Positions 7,535 through 15,285 of a stretch of DNA of 64,000 nucleotides are shown piece after piece. A model generated the notes under the pieces. That model was not told the origin of the DNA, did not search any database, and saw only the letters and a list, made by a program, of their open reading frames with translations. A program made the position numbers and the translations under genes. The stretch is from Oharaeibacter diazotrophicus (GTDB lineage Bacteria > Pseudomonadota > Alphaproteobacteria > Rhizobiales > Pleomorphomonadaceae). Within the stretch, counting starts at the first letter, position 1. Each line of letters begins with the position of its first letter. The DNA lies in NCBI RefSeq assembly GCF_004362745.1, contig NZ_SNXY01000010.1, positions 126,501-190,500 on the forward strand, read 5' to 3'.

Positions 7535-7812
7535 CGGGCGAACCGGACGCCGGCCTCGAAGGCCGCCTCGCCGCACAGGGTCGCCTCGTCGAACTGCTGG
7601 TCGCGGCGATGGCGCTGTCCTCGCGCGATCCCGCCGGTCTCGTCGACGACATCGAGCTCCGGCTCGGTCCCCAGTCGGCGGAGGAGGATCCGGGCGCGCT
7701 GCCCGACCGCGCCTTCGCCGTCCAACGCGCCGCCGACGCCGAGATCGAGCGGATGCTGCGCTCGGTCCGCGCCATGGTCGCCGCGGCGAACACGGGCGCC
7801 GGCACGGGCTGA
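7531..7812 (+). CDS. Small helical protein, unknown
   Basis: A 93-residue protein whose ATG overlaps the previous stop (ATGA), so it is translationally coupled. It is predicted mostly helical and soluble: LEGRLAAQGRLVELLVAAMAL, then a Pro/Glu/Asp linker, then IERMLRSVRAMVAAANTG. No signal peptide, membrane segment or cysteine. I do not recognise a family. It sits in the stress island, downstream of the internal EcfG promoter at 7107-7132, so it is likely co-induced. Confidence 0.6.
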   Translation: MTGEPDAGLEGRLAAQGRLVELLVAAMALSSRDPAGLVDDIELRLGPQSAEEDPGALPDRAFAVQRAADAEIERMLRSVRAMVAAANTGAGTG

Positions 7813-7969
7813 GCCATGCGGTTCCGGCGGTCTCGGGGCGACGACGTCGGCGCGAAATGCGATCGGCGCATGACCGAATCTGTGTGATCATGACCACGGG
7901 ACACGGTTCGCGCGCCCGCTCCGGCGCCGCGCCGTCCAGCCAACGGCATTCCACCGGGAGACCATATCG

Positions 7970-8425
7970 ATGCTCGACGACGAGGAGCGGATCCGCCGCA
8001 AGGCCTATGAACTCTGGCTCGCCGAGGGGCGGCCGGAGGGGCGGCAGGAGTTCCATTGGGCCGAGGCGCGCGAGATCGTGGCGCTCGAGGACGCCGGCGG
8101 CCCGCCGACGGTGCCGGTGACCGACGACGTCGCCGAGCCGGCGATCGCCGTCGAGAACCAGGGCGAGTTCCCCGGTCTCGCCGACCAGGGCGAGGAGAGG
8201 ACCGGCCCGGACCTCGCGGTCGCCGCCGAGACCGCCGACGTCGAGCCGCTCGCCGTCGACAAGCCCGCGCGCAAGCCGCGGGCGCGCAAGACCGCCGCCG
8301 CCGGCGAGGGCGCCGAAGCCCCGGCCGCGCCGAAGCGGACGCGCGCGGCCAAGGCCGTCGCCGATCCGGATGCGCCCAAACCGGCGCGCCGCACCCGCAG
8401 GCCCGCGGCCGAACCGGCGGGCTGA
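7970..8425 (+). CDS. DUF2934 protein with Lys/Arg/Ala-rich tail
   Basis: A 151-residue protein. Residues 3-40 are a DUF2934 segment (ERIRRKAYELWLAEGRPEGRQEFHWAEAREIV), a short helical motif common in Rhizobiales stress-island proteins and of unknown function. The remainder is disordered and turns strongly basic (repeated KPARKPRARK, AAPKRTRAAK, PARRTRRPAAEP), resembling histone H1-like or nucleoid-binding tails, so nucleic-acid binding is plausible. ATG 7970 follows GGGAGACC. No consensus EcfG site is evident directly upstream. Similar in its N-terminus to the product at 9085-9360. Confidence 0.8.
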   Translation: MLDDEERIRRKAYELWLAEGRPEGRQEFHWAEAREIVALEDAGGPPTVPVTDDVAEPAIAVENQGEFPGLADQGEERTGPDLAVAAETADVEPLAVDKPARKPRARKTAAAGEGAEAPAAPKRTRAAKAVADPDAPKPARRTRRPAAEPAG

Positions 8426-8533
8426 CCGGCGACCGTGCCAACGAAGCGACCGAGATCGGAGGGCGGGGGCGACCCCGCCCTTCGCGCGACCGAGGGCGTC
8501 GACCCGGCGGGTGCGGCGGATCGGCCGGGTCGC

Positions 8534-8559
8534 GGAACAAGTTCGCCGCGACGGGTGTT
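8534..8559 (+). promoter_or_regulatory. Probable EcfG-type promoter before KGG-repeat gene
   Basis: GGAAC (8534-8538), a 17-base spacer and TGTT (8556-8559), one mismatch in the -10, about 57 bases before the start at 8616. Confidence 0.5.
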
Positions 8560-8615
8560 CTCGGAACGGAGGGGGCGGGGTCGGACATTCCGACGGTCCA
8601 CCGAGGAGAACATCG

Positions 8616-8996
8616 ATGGCGGACGATCGCGCCAAGTCACCCCGCGGTTTCGCGGCGATGAAGGGCGAGCGCCAGCGCGAGATCGCGCGCAAGGGCGGCG
8701 AGAGCGTGCCGGACGAGAAGCGTTCCTTCGCACGCAATCCGGATCTGGCGGCGGCGGCCGGACGCAAGGGCGGCCAGAACGTGCCCGACGAGAAGCGGTC
8801 CTTCTCGCAGAACCGCGACCTCGCCGCGGCGGCCGGCCGCAAGGGCGGGCAGAGCGTGCCCGACGCCAAGCGGTCGTTCTCGCAGAACCGCGAGCTCGCC
8901 GCCGCCGCCGGTCGCAAGGGCGGGCAGGCGGCCCACGGCGGGAGGGACCGCGACCGGGCCGACGACGGCGCCGACCGCGACCGTGCCGCGCCCTGA
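8616..8996 (+). CDS. KGG-repeat stress protein
   Basis: A 126-residue, very hydrophilic protein. The N-terminal part (SPRGFAAMKGERQREIARKGG) resembles KGG (GsiB/ConO-type) stress-induced repeats, and the core is 3.3 tandem copies of a 25-residue unit of the form RKGGxSVPDEKRSFxxNxxLAAAAG. It ends in an Asp/Arg-rich tail. Plant-LEA-like KGG proteins are induced by desiccation, starvation or general stress and are thought to act as protective hydrophilins. ATG 8616 follows CGAGGAG. A near-consensus EcfG promoter lies upstream, consistent with stress induction. No enzyme motif present. Confidence 0.85.
   Translation: MADDRAKSPRGFAAMKGERQREIARKGGESVPDEKRSFARNPDLAAAAGRKGGQNVPDEKRSFSQNRDLAAAAGRKGGQSVPDAKRSFSQNRELAAAAGRKGGQAAHGGRDRDRADDGADRDRAAP
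8688..8912 (+). repeat. Three tandem 75-base units in the KGG gene
   Basis: Units at 8688-8762, 8763-8837 and 8838-8912, with a partial fourth from 8913. Each encodes the 25-residue KGG module; the DNA copies differ at scattered positions. Confidence 0.85.
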
Positions 8997-9025
8997 GCGG
9001 ATTTCGGCGAGATCACGTTTCGGAC

Positions 9026-9050
9026 GGAACGATGGCGCCCCTCGCGTGTT
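9026..9050 (+). promoter_or_regulatory. Probable EcfG-type promoter before second DUF2934 gene
   Basis: GGAAC (9026-9030), a 16-base spacer and TGTT (9047-9050), one mismatch in the -10, about 35 bases before the start at 9085. Confidence 0.5.
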
Positions 9051-9084
9051 GGCGTTGCAGGTCCAGCATGCGAGGAGGCCGACC

Positions 9085-9360
9085 ATGAGCTCGAACGACA
9101 GGGAAGCGCGCATCCGCGAGAGGGCGCACCGGATCTGGGAAAGCGAGGGGCGTCCGGAGGACCGTTCCGACGTCCACTGGGACATCGCCGCCCGCATCAT
9201 CGACGAGGAGGACGCCGCCGCGGGCGAACCGCAGCGCGAAGCCGCGCTCGACGCGGCGCTCGCCGACACCTTCCCGGCGAGCGATCCGACGGTGATGCAG
9301 GAGCCGACCACCGCCATCGAGGGCGACTTGCCGGCGGTGCGACGTCGCAAGGCGTCCTGA
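9085..9360 (+). CDS. DUF2934 small stress-type protein
   Basis: A 91-residue soluble protein. Residues 6-48 form the DUF2934 motif (ARIRERAHRIWESEGRPEDRSDVHWDIAARII), followed by a segment with ALADTFPASDP, a short sequence often found in small Rhizobiales stress proteins. No signal peptide or cysteines. ATG 9085 follows a GAGGAGG site. The probable EcfG promoter upstream and the sister gene at 7970 suggest general-stress control. Biochemical role unknown. Confidence 0.82.
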   Translation: MSSNDREARIRERAHRIWESEGRPEDRSDVHWDIAARIIDEEDAAAGEPQREAALDAALADTFPASDPTVMQEPTTAIEGDLPAVRRRKAS

Positions 9361-9510
9361 TCCCCGCCGCCGTAGCCCGGCGGCATGCTCCGTCCCGGGC
9401 CCCGGCCCGGGGAAAACGCGCGGCCCGCGGTTGACAACCCGGGCCGACCGCCCGTCTCTTCGCCGTCCCGCCGACCGCCCGGTCGGCCCCGACGCCGAGA
9501 GGAGGGCCTG

Positions 9511-11820
9511 ATGGCCGACGCCACCGCCGAGCGCATCGCCGCCGAGATCGCGGCCGAGATCGGTTGCCGGCCGCAGCAGGTGACCGCCACCGTCGCCCTC
9601 CTCGACGAAGGCGCCACGGTCCCCTTCGTCGCCCGCTACCGCAAGGAGGCCACCGGCGGCCTCGACGACACCCAGCTCCGCAAGCTCGACGAACGCCTCG
9701 CCTACCTGCGCGAGCGCGAGAGCCGGCGCGCCGCCGTGCTCGCCGCCATCGAGGGCCAGGGCAAGCTGACGCCGGACCTCGCCGCCCGCCTCGCCGCCGC
9801 CCTCACCAAGGCCGAGATCGAGGACCTCTACGCCCCCTACAAGCCGAAGCGCCGCAGCAAGGCCGAGATCGCCCGCGAGAAGGGCCTCGGCCCGCTCGCC
9901 GAAGCGCTGCTCGCCGACCGCGCCCGCGCCCCCGCCGACCACGCCGCCGCCTTCGTCGGCGGTCCGGTCGCCGACGTCAAGGCCGCGCTCGACGGCGCCC
10001 GCGACATCCTGGTCGAGCGTCTCGCCGACGACGCCGACCTCGTCGGCCGGCTGCGCGCCACGATGCGCGAGCGTGCCGTGCTGCGTTCGCGCGTCGTCGC
10101 CGGCAAGGAGGCCGCCGGCGAGAAATTCGCCGACTATTTCGACCACGCGGAACGCTGGTCCGGCATTCCCTCGCACCGGGCGCTCGCCATGCTGCGCGGG
10201 CGCAACGAGGAGATCCTGTCGCTCGACCTCGAGATCGACGCCGACGATCCGTCGCCGTTGAAGCCGGTCGAGCGCATCGTCGCCGACGCGCTGGCGGTGC
10301 CGGCGGCGCCGAAGCTGCCGGGCGACGTCCATCTCGTCGAGGTCGCGCGCTGGGCCTGGCGGGTCAAGCTGTCGCTGCACCTCTCGCTCGACCTGATGAC
10401 GACGCTGCGCGAACGCGCCGAGGAGGAGGCGATCCGCGTCTTCGCCGCCAATCTCAAGGACCTGCTGCTCGCGGCCCCCGCCGGGTCGCGCGCCACCATG
10501 GGCCTCGACCCCGGCATCCGCACGGGCGTCAAGGTCGCGGTGGTCGACGGCACCGGCAAGCTGCTCGCGACTTCCACCGTCTACCCGTTCCAGCCGCGCA
10601 ACGACGTCCGCGGCGCCATGGCCGAGATCGCCGCGCTGATCCGCCGCCACCACGTCGAACTGGTGGCGATCGGCAACGGCACGGCGAGCCGCGAGACCGA
10701 CCGGCTCGTCGCCGCGCTCCTCGCCGACTTGGCCCCCCCGAAGCCGGTGAAGGTGGTGGTGTCCGAGGCCGGCGCCTCGGTCTACTCGGCCTCCGAGCTC
10801 GCCGCCGCCGAGTTCCCCGGCCTCGACGTCTCGCTGCGCGGCGCCGTCTCGATCGCCCGCCGCCTGCAGGACCCGCTCGCCGAACTGGTCAAGATCGACC
10901 CGAAGTCGATCGGTGTCGGCCAGTATCAGCACGACGTCGACCAGTCGCGCCTCGCCAAGACGCTCGACGCCGTGGTCGAGGACGCGGTCAACGCCGTAGG
11001 CGTCGACCTCAACACCGCCTCGGCGCCGCTGCTCGCCCGCGTCTCCGGCCTCGGCACCGCGCTCGCCGAGGCGATCGTCGCCCACCGCGACGCCAACGGG
11101 CCGTTCCGCAGCCGCCGCCGCCTGCTCGACGTCGCCCGTCTCGGCGCCCGCACCTTCGAGCTCTCCGCCGGCTTCCTGCGCATCCGCGACGGCGACGAGC
11201 CGCTCGACGCCTCCTCGGTGCACCCCGAGGCCTACGGCGTCGCCCGCCGCATCGTCGCCGCCTGCGGCCGGGACCTGCGCCAGCTGATGGGCGACGCCGG
11301 CGCCCTGAAGGCGCTCGATCCCCGCCGCTTCGTCGACGATCGCTTCGGCCTGCCGACCGTGCGCGACATCCTCGCCGAGCTGGAGAAGCCCGGGCGCGAC
11401 CCGCGGCCGGAGTTCCGCACCGCGAGCTTCGCCGAGGGGGTCGAGGAGATCGCCGACCTGAAGCCGGGCATGGTGCTCGAGGGCACCGTCACCAACGTCG
11501 CCGCCTTCGGCGCCTTCGTCGACATCGGCGTCCACCAGGACGGCCTCGTCCACGTCAGCCAGCTCGCCGACCGCTTCGTCAAGGACCCGCGCGACGTGGT
11601 CAAGGCCGGCGACGTGGTCAAGGTCCGCGTCGTCGAGGTCGACGTCAAGCGCAAGCGCATCGCGCTGTCGATGCGCAAGGACGACGGCGCGCCGCGCCCG
11701 GGACCGCGCGGCGACGACCGCCCCTCCGGCGGCCCGCGCCGGGACGACCGCGGCCCGCGCAAGGACCTGCCGCCCCAGAGCGCGCTCGCGGCGGCCCTCG
11801 CCGCCGCCATGAAGAAGTGA
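9511..11820 (+). CDS. tex: Tex-family RNA-binding transcription accessory protein
   Basis: A 769-residue cytosolic nucleic-acid binding protein of the Tex/Spt6 family. In order: N-terminal helical Tex region (residues 1-190, [17 protein letters not shown]), YqgF-like RNase H fold (about 330-455, [20 protein letters not shown]), helix-hairpin-helix repeats (about 490-560, [15 protein letters not shown]) and a C-terminal S1 domain (about 650-720, [21 protein letters not shown]), then a basic Pro/Arg tail. Length and order match the family. ATG 9511 follows GAGAGGAGGG. It seems to be a stand-alone housekeeping gene separating the stress island from the sulfur locus. Confidence 0.96.
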   Translation: MADATAERIAAEIAAEIGCRPQQVTATVALLDEGATVPFVARYRKEATGGLDDTQLRKLDERLAYLRERESRRAAVLAAIEGQGKLTPDLAARLAAALTKAEIEDLYAPYKPKRRSKAEIAREKGLGPLAEALLADRARAPADHAAAFVGGPVADVKAALDGARDILVERLADDADLVGRLRATMRERAVLRSRVVAGKEAAGEKFADYFDHAERWSGIPSHRALAMLRGRNEEILSLDLEIDADDPSPLKPVERIVADALAVPAAPKLPGDVHLVEVARWAWRVKLSLHLSLDLMTTLRERAEEEAIRVFAANLKDLLLAAPAGSRATMGLDPGIRTGVKVAVVDGTGKLLATSTVYPFQPRNDVRGAMAEIAALIRRHHVELVAIGNGTASRETDRLVAALLADLAPPKPVKVVVSEAGASVYSASELAAAEFPGLDVSLRGAVSIARRLQDPLAELVKIDPKSIGVGQYQHDVDQSRLAKTLDAVVEDAVNAVGVDLNTASAPLLARVSGLGTALAEAIVAHRDANGPFRSRRRLLDVARLGARTFELSAGFLRIRDGDEPLDASSVHPEAYGVARRIVAACGRDLRQLMGDAGALKALDPRRFVDDRFGLPTVRDILAELEKPGRDPRPEFRTASFAEGVEEIADLKPGMVLEGTVTNVAAFGAFVDIGVHQDGLVHVSQLADRFVKDPRDVVKAGDVVKVRVVEVDVKRKRIALSMRKDDGAPRPGPRGDDRPSGGPRRDDRGPRKDLPPQSALAAALAAAMKK

Positions 11821-11866
11821 GGCGGCGCTCGCCGCCGCGACGAGGAAGCGAGGCGCGCGCGGCCGT

Positions 11867-12649
11867 TCAGCCGGTGACGCCGCGCGCGACGACGTAGAGG
11901 CCGGTGGCGATCACGACGGCGGCGAACAGGGTGCCGAGCGCGCGCTTGCGCGCGGCCAGCCGGCGGCCGAGCGCCATGCCGGCGAGGCCGCCGGCCAGCC
12001 CGCCGCCGACGAAGAGGGCGACCAGCGTCCAGTCGACCAGACCGGATACCGCGTAGTTGGCGGCGGTGGTCGCCCCGAAGGCGGTGACGGCCGCCAGCGA
12101 GGTGCCGACCGCGTTCGCCAGCGGCATGCCGGTGGCGAACACCAGCCCCGGCACCACCAGGAAGCCGCCGCCGATGCCGAAGAAGCCGGAGAAGGCGCCG
12201 ACCGTGAAGCCGGTGCCGAGGAGGGCCGGCAGCAGGCGCCCGGCCGTCGCGGCCGTCAGCCGCACCGCCGGGTCGCCCTCGGCGCCGCGCCGGCGCAGCA
12301 TGACGAGCCCGATCGCGATCATCAGGAGGCCGAACAGCGCGAGCAGGCGCGCGCCGTCGAACGCCTTGCCGACGCTCGAACCGGCGAAGGCGCCGAGGAC
12401 GCCGGCGGCGGCGAACACGGCGGCGCAGCGGGCCTTGACGTTGCCGGCCCGCCAGTGCGCGACGAGGTTGGCGAAGGCGCTCGCGGCCACCGCAACGGCG
12501 CTTGTACCGATCGCGACGTGGGCCGAGGGCACGCCGACCACGTAGACCAGCAGCGGCACCGCCAGCACCGAGCCGCCGCCGCCGATCAGGCCGAGCACCA
12601 GCCCGACGAGGCCACCCGCCGCGATGGCGGCGACGTCCGTGACGATCAA
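11867..12649 (-). CDS. tauE: TauE/SafE-family sulfite/anion exporter
   Basis: A 260-residue integral membrane protein with about eight hydrophobic segments in two repeats. Each repeat starts with the Gly-rich family signature (GLVLGLIGGGGSVLAVPLLVYV near residue 15 and GFFGIGGGFLVVPGLVF near 145). The family exports sulfite, sulfonates or related organic anions. The chosen start is TTG at 12649 with GGGAG nine bases before it; no better ATG exists upstream. It lies 54 bases after osmC and is probably in one operon with it under the palindrome at 13156-13173. In the sulfide locus a role in exporting sulfite produced by persulfide oxidation is likely. Confidence 0.9.
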   Translation of the reverse strand: MIVTDVAAIAAGGLVGLVLGLIGGGGSVLAVPLLVYVVGVPSAHVAIGTSAVAVAASAFANLVAHWRAGNVKARCAAVFAAAGVLGAFAGSSVGKAFDGARLLALFGLLMIAIGLVMLRRRGAEGDPAVRLTAATAGRLLPALLGTGFTVGAFSGFFGIGGGFLVVPGLVFATGMPLANAVGTSLAAVTAFGATTAANYAVSGLVDWTLVALFVGGGLAGGLAGMALGRRLAARKRALGTLFAAVVIATGLYVVARGVTG

Positions 12650-12703
12650 GTGCGCCGCTCCCGTCCCTGCGAAGCGTGGTCCCGTTTCCGTCCGCCGCCG
12701 CGG

Positions 12704-13138
12704 TCACACCGCCGCGTCGGCCGCCGGTCCGGCGAGCCGGGTCACCACCTCGGAGCCGCGCCCGAGGGTGAGGCCGACCGGGCACTTGGCGGCGATCTCG
12801 ACGAGACGGTCGCGCTGGGCGGCGTCGAGGTCGCCGTCGATGTCGAGCACGCGCTCGAACACGTCGGTGTCGCGGCCGTCGGCGCCGACGCGGCGGGCGT
12901 GGCGCAGCGTGACCGTCACCTTCCGGACCGCCCAGCCCTTGCGCTCGGCGTACATGCGCACCGTCATCGCCGTGCAGGCGCCGAGCCCGGCCATCACCAG
13001 CTCGAACGGGTCCGGTCCGGTGTCGCGGCCGCCGACGGCCTCGGGCTCGTCGGCGCCGAACACGTGCCGGCCCGCGGTCACCACCTGGCCGTAGGGGCCG
13101 TTGCCGCTCTCCGCCACGGTCACCAGCCGATCCTTCAT
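12704..13138 (-). CDS. OsmC-family thiol peroxidase/persulfide-related protein
   Basis: A 144-residue soluble OsmC/Ohr-like protein. Both family cysteines are present: one in GLGACTAMTVRMYA (near residue 60) and one in AAKCPVGLTLGR (near 122), the usual spacing for the peroxidatic/resolving pair. OsmC proteins reduce organic hydroperoxides, and members in sulfide-responsive operons are thought to handle persulfides. ATG 13138 has GGAGGA upstream. The gene is divergent from the DUF2892-arsR-trxC operon and shares the palindromic control region at 13156-13173. A general peroxide role cannot be excluded. Confidence 0.9.
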   Translation of the reverse strand: MKDRLVTVAESGNGPYGQVVTAGRHVFGADEPEAVGGRDTGPDPFELVMAGLGACTAMTVRMYAERKGWAVRKVTVTLRHARRVGADGRDTDVFERVLDIDGDLDAAQRDRLVEIAAKCPVGLTLGRGSEVVTRLAGPAADAAV

Positions 13139-13155
13139 GCCATCCTCCGACGCTC

Positions 13156-13173
13156 TTGAATATTAGAGTTCAA
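13156..13173. promoter_or_regulatory. Palindromic operator between osmC and DUF2892 genes
   Basis: TTGAA-N8-TTCAA, a perfect 5-base inverted repeat centred in an AT-rich stretch (13156-13180) that contrasts with its GC-rich surroundings. The core ATTAGA is shared with the site at 20141-20156. It probably binds the SqrR-like repressor encoded at 13497-13865 and controls both directions. Confidence 0.6.
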
Positions 13174-13218
13174 TAATATACTTTTCTTCCTGTCCAACCT
13201 CAAGCGGGAGATTCCCCG

Positions 13219-13443
13219 ATGCAGAACGTCGGCTCCACGGATCGCATGCTCCGGATCGTCGTCGGCCTGGTGCTCCTGGCCGTCGCCCTCGCCGGTCCGA
13301 CCCTCGGCTTCTCGATCGTCGCCGGCCTCGGCGCCTGGAAATGGCTGCTCGCCGCCGTCGGTGCGGTGATGCTGCTCACCGGCGTGTTCCGGTTCTGCCC
13401 GGCCTACCTGCCGCTCGGCATCTCCACCTGCCGCCGGGACTGA
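13219..13443 (+). CDS. DUF2892 (YgaP-like) membrane protein
   Basis: A 74-residue inner-membrane protein with two hydrophobic segments (residues about 11-28 and 37-56) and the family C-terminus FRFCPAYLPLGISTC, which holds two cysteines. DUF2892 domains occur alone or fused to rhodanese (YgaP) and are typical of persulfide-responsive operons. The N-terminal MQNVGSTDRMLRI is also characteristic. ATG 13219 follows GCGGGAGATTC. It is first in an operon with the SqrR-like repressor and trxC, and is divergent from osmC-tauE. Its exact role in sulfur handling is not known. Confidence 0.88.
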   Translation: MQNVGSTDRMLRIVVGLVLLAVALAGPTLGFSIVAGLGAWKWLLAAVGAVMLLTGVFRFCPAYLPLGISTCRRD

Positions 13444-13496
13444 CCCGCGCGGCGTCCGGGGCGATCGACGCCGTGGCGGCGGCGGGGAGGTCGGCA

Positions 13497-13865
13497 ATGG
13501 CCGTGGACGGGGACGACGGGCCGGTCGCGACGGCGGGGCCCTGTGCGCCGGGATCGCGCGAACTCGCCGTCCTCGAGGACAGGGCGGGCGAGGCCGCCCG
13601 CCTGCTCGCCGCTCTCGGCCAGACCAGCCGGCTGTTGGCGATGTGCCGGCTGATGGCGGCCGAGATGTCGGTCGGCGCGCTCGCCGAGGCCGTCGGCCTC
13701 GGCCATTCCGCGCTGTCGCAGCATCTCGCGCGCCTGCGCGACCTCGGCCTCGTCGCCACCCGCCGGGACGGCCAGACCATCTACTACCGACTCGCCTCCG
13801 AGGACGCGCGCCGGCTGATCGCCGTCCTCCACGACATCTACTGCCGCAGAGGGGATTCTTCGTGA
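13497..13865 (+). CDS. ArsR-family persulfide-sensing repressor (SqrR/BigR type)
   Basis: A 122-residue winged-helix repressor. ATG 13497 follows GGGGAGG. The DNA-recognition helix is in VGLGHSALSQHLARLRDLGLVATRRDGQ, typical of the BigR/YgaV/SqrR group. Cys50 (LLAMCRLM) and Cys116 (HDIYCRRG) are 66 residues apart, exactly the spacing of Cys41 and Cys107 in Rhodobacter capsulatus SqrR, which form a tetrasulfide bridge in the presence of sulfide and release DNA. A further Cys16 mirrors the N-terminal cysteine of SqrR. It should repress osmC-tauE, its own operon and probably the sqr and rhodanese genes via the palindromes at 13156, 20141 and 20654. Its end overlaps trxC by four bases. Confidence 0.9.
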   Translation: MAVDGDDGPVATAGPCAPGSRELAVLEDRAGEAARLLAALGQTSRLLAMCRLMAAEMSVGALAEAVGLGHSALSQHLARLRDLGLVATRRDGQTIYYRLASEDARRLIAVLHDIYCRRGDSS

Positions 13866-14296
13866 CCCACGTCGTCTGCCCGTCCTGCCTCGCCGTCAAC
13901 CGCGTGCCCGACGACCGCCTCGCCGCCGACTGGCAGAAGGCGCACTGCCCGAAATGCGCCGCGCCGCTGTTCCCCGGCCGCCCGGTCGACGTCGGCGCCG
14001 AGGCGTTCCGGCGCACGGTCGAGCGCTCCGACCTGCCCGTGGTCGTGGATTTCTGGGCCTCCTGGTGCGGGCCCTGCCGCGCCATGGCACCGGCCTTCGC
14101 CGAGGCCGCCGCCCGGCTCGGCGGTGCGGCCCGCTTCCTCAAGGTCGACACCGACGCCGAACGGGCGCTGTCCGGCGCCCTCGGCATCCGGTCGATCCCG
14201 ACGGTCATCCTTTTCCGCGGCGGCCGTGAAGTCGCGCGCCGGTCCGGGGCGATGTCGGCACGCGAGCTCGCGACCTTCGTCGCGGAGGCCGCCTGA
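13862..14296 (+). CDS. trxC: Thioredoxin 2 (TrxC) with zinc finger
   Basis: A 144-residue cytosolic thioredoxin of the TrxC type. The N-terminal 40 residues carry a zinc-binding pair of motifs (CPSC at 6-9 and CPKC near 29-32), followed by a thioredoxin fold with the active site WCGPC near residue 68 and the cis-Pro in SIPTVILF. The GTG start at 13862 overlaps the repressor stop (GTGA), so both are translated together. In this operon it probably reduces persulfides on proteins and low-molecular thiols, returning them to thiols and sulfide for the quinone reductase. Confidence 0.95.
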   Translation: MTHVVCPSCLAVNRVPDDRLAADWQKAHCPKCAAPLFPGRPVDVGAEAFRRTVERSDLPVVVDFWASWCGPCRAMAPAFAEAAARLGGAARFLKVDTDAERALSGALGIRSIPTVILFRGGREVARRSGAMSARELATFVAEAA

Positions 14297-14341
14297 GACG
14301 TATTCGGTGATACAATTCGTTGCACTCTATTGCAGGTGTTC

Positions 14342-14355
14342 TTGACCGCGATCAA
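14342..14355 (+). promoter_or_regulatory. FNR/FixK-type anaerobox
   Basis: TTGAC-N4-ATCAA, matching the alphaproteobacterial FNR/FixK/FnrL box. It is 73-86 bases before the EF-hand gene start at 14428. A second box with the same half-sites occurs at 28651-28664. Confidence 0.6.
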
Positions 14356-14427
14356 CAGGGTGCGTCGGTGAACGGCGGTATGATCTTCCCATCGGATCGA
14401 AGGATCCGCAAATACGGAGGAAAGATC

Positions 14428-14991
14428 ATGTCGAAGATCTCCACGTTCACCCTCGCCCTCGCCGCCGCGACGATGATCGCCGGCGTCGCCCTCGCCCAGC
14501 CCGCCGGCGACGGCACCGGCTGCGGCCATGGCGCCATGGCCGGCCGGATGCAGCAGGGCATGGGCGCCATGAACGGCGGGGGCGGGATGGGCGGCTGCGG
14601 CGCGGGCCGCGGCGCCGGCAATCCGGACGCCCCCGGTCTCGCCCGCTTCGCCACCGTCGACGCCGACCAGGACGGCGTCGTCTCCGCCGAGGAGGCGGCC
14701 GCGGCGGTCGAACTGGTCTACGTCGCGATGGACGCCGACGACGACGGCCGGTTGACGCGCGAGGAATACATGGCCGTGCGCATGGGCCCGCAGACCGGCA
14801 CCAACGCCGCCCGGCAGGCCGAGCGGCAGGACGCCAAGGCCGCCCGCTTCGACGCGATGGACGGCGACCACGACGGAACGGTCTCGCGCGCCGAGTTCCT
14901 CGACGGCGGCAAGGCCCGCTTCGAGGCGGCCGACACCGACCACGACGGCAAGGTCACGCCCTGGGAGTTCCGCCGCCAGCACCGCGGCTGA
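14428..14991 (+). CDS. Exported EF-hand calcium-binding protein
   Basis: A 187-residue exported protein. ATG 14428 follows a GGAGGAAAG site and gives a signal peptide (KISTFTLALAAATMIAGVALA). Residues 25-65 are Gly/Met/His/Cys-rich (CGHGAMAGRMQQGMGAMNGGGGMGG), which might bind metal. Four EF-hand loops follow: DADQDGVVSAEE, DADDDGRLTREE, DGDHDGTVSRAE and DTDHDGKVTPWE, all with canonical Asp positions. Calcium-dependent function in the periplasm is expected; the physiological partner is unknown. An anaerobox upstream suggests oxygen control. It converges on cydX and shares a hairpin terminator. Confidence 0.88.
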   Translation: MSKISTFTLALAAATMIAGVALAQPAGDGTGCGHGAMAGRMQQGMGAMNGGGGMGGCGAGRGAGNPDAPGLARFATVDADQDGVVSAEEAAAAVELVYVAMDADDDGRLTREEYMAVRMGPQTGTNAARQAERQDAKAARFDAMDGDHDGTVSRAEFLDGGKARFEAADTDHDGKVTPWEFRRQHRG

Positions 14992-15031
14992 CGGCGGCGC
15001 GGCAGCGACCGACGCACATCGGGTGGGGTTC

Positions 15032-15064
15032 GGGCCCCGCCGCCCGGAAGTGGCGGCGGGGCCC
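15032..15064. terminator. Bidirectional hairpin between EF-hand gene and cydX
   Basis: A 13-base-pair GC stem (15032-15044 with 15052-15064) with a seven-base loop, between convergent genes. There is no clear T-run, so termination strength is uncertain. Confidence 0.6.
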
Positions 15065-15091
15065 GGGTCGTTCGTCGGGGCGGCGGACGGC

Positions 15092-15217
15092 TCAGCCCCG
15101 GCGATCGACCAGGTCGTGCCGGACGGCGGCGTCCGACGTCATCTCGAACCACATCGCGTTGAGCACGGCGAAGGTGGCGGCCAGCGGCAGGCCGAGCAGC
15201 CAGGCGAAGTACCACAT
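15092..15217 (-). CDS. cydX: Cytochrome bd oxidase small subunit CydX
   Basis: A 41-residue single-helix membrane protein. It starts MWYFAWLLGLPLA and continues AVLNAMWFE, the diagnostic CydX signature, then a short polar tail. CydX stabilises the haems of cytochrome bd oxidase. ATG 15217 has GGAGAA upstream. It lies 68 bases downstream of cydB with a stable hairpin between, so its expression may be tuned relative to cydAB. Confidence 0.93.
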   Translation of the reverse strand: MWYFAWLLGLPLAATFAVLNAMWFEMTSDAAVRHDLVDRRG

Positions 15218-15243
15218 CGGGGAGTTCTCCTTTTCATGCCGGT

Positions 15244-15277
15244 CCCGCGAGGTCCCGATCCCCGGGGACCTCGCGGG
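15244..15277 (-). other. Intercistronic hairpin between cydB and cydX
   Basis: A 13-base-pair inverted repeat (15244-15256 with 15265-15277) with an eight-base loop in the cydB-cydX gap. It could be an attenuator or an mRNA-stabilising stem that sets the ratio of CydX to CydB. Confidence 0.55.
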
Positions 15278-15285
15278 GGGAAGCG

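Noticed and set aside
8563-8583. Second GGAAC before the KGG gene as another EcfG site
   Set aside because: At 16 or 17 bases downstream there is no CGTT-like element.
5840-9016. A 1058-codon reverse frame across the stress island
   Set aside because: Only 6172-6723 in another reverse frame shows a real protein (sigma factor); this one is repetitive Arg/Pro/Ala without ribosome site.
14296-14340. Direct repeat TTGCA (two copies) as a regulatory site
   Set aside because: Five-base repeats at this spacing are easily due to chance; nothing else supports it.
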